Assembly (NCBI GenBank): GCA_902765885.1
Contig: CACXBN010000072.1
Coordinates: 1 to 7,203 of the forward strand
Length of the DNA: 7,203 nucleotides
Reading direction: 5' to 3'
DNA from: an uncultured Ruminococcus sp.
GTDB lineage: Bacteria; Bacillota; Clostridia; Oscillospirales; CAG-272
Shown: piece after piece, positions 7,102 through 7,203 of the stretch
Numbering within the stretch: position 1 is the first letter of the stretch
How the letters are laid out: each line of letters opens with the position of its first letter
Position numbers and translations under genes: made by a program
The notes under the pieces: generated by a model
Databases searched by the model: none
Seen by the model: the letters and a program-made list of their open reading frames with translations, nothing else
What the model was told of the DNA's origin: nothing

Positions 7102-7203
7102 GGAGAATACAGGTAACCAAAACGCTCTATGCTATATTGCCCATACAAAACTGTTTAGGCCAGGGGCTTAAGGAGCGGGTGGGATTCTTCTTTTTACCCG
7201 ACT

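Larger units (their letters stand above)
7010..7203. other. Non-coding tail with no recognisable gene
   Basis: After the HerA remnant I find no open frame with a believable start and no tRNA-like cloverleaf. The stretch holds the TGGCAACA pair and the 8-bp inverted repeat listed separately, plus an A+T-rich segment at about 7019-7053. It could be the edge of an integrated element, but no attachment-site core can be shown without the other end. Confidence 0.5.

Noticed and set aside
7176..7200. CGGGT and ACCCG as a hairpin or attachment arm
   Set aside because: The stem is only five bases with a 15-base loop and is likely chance.
7171..7203. AGGAG followed by GTG at 7179 as the start of a gene running off the right edge
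   Set aside because: Only three bases separate the two, and the eight codons visible give nothing to recognise.
1..7203. CRISPR array, tRNA, rRNA or riboswitch
   Set aside because: No regularly spaced repeats, cloverleaf or known leader motif was seen on either strand.

Overview
The window looks like part of a defence or accessory island from a low-GC Gram-positive bacterium, most likely a gut Clostridia/Lachnospiraceae-type genome. The evidence is the A+T-rich coding sequence, AGGAG-like ribosome sites, GTG/TTG start use, and an eroded IS256-type transposase of the kind common in that group. The assignment is an inference from composition and gene content; no rRNA or tRNA marker is present.

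Layout, all on the + strand. (1) 1-1434 is the 3' part of an AlbA_2/Schlafen-type ATP-binding regulator with a RecG-like C-terminal domain and a winged helix; its 5' end lies outside the window. (2) 1440-2117 is a decayed internal fragment of an IS256-family transposase with about four frameshifts and three nonsense codons. It ends about 15 bases before the next gene. (3) 2133-6742 is a compact four-gene operon whose genes overlap or abut: an OLD-family ATPase/TOPRIM nuclease, a UvrD-like superfamily 1 helicase, an HExxH (ImmA/IrrE-like) zinc metallopeptidase, and a PD-(D/E)XK endonuclease of the DpnII/MboI type. (4) 6744-7009 is the frameshifted C-terminal remnant of a HerA-type DNA-translocase ATPase. 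(5) 7010-7203 has no gene. It holds a pair of TGGCAACA direct repeats one helical turn apart and an 8-bp inverted repeat.

The first two operon genes have the domain content, order, overlap and sizes (572 and 484 aa) of a Gabija anti-phage system (GajA + GajB). The two further genes are unusual: a probable zinc protease and a second nuclease, both translationally linked to the pair. The most interesting reading is an extended four-component Gabija-like system, in which the OLD/UvrD pair senses or cuts invading DNA, the second nuclease adds DNA cleavage, and the peptidase acts as regulator or effector. The gene arrangement is seen directly. The joint function is inference. The transposase fossil on one side and the HerA stump on the other suggest the operon sits at a site of repeated defence-gene turnover.
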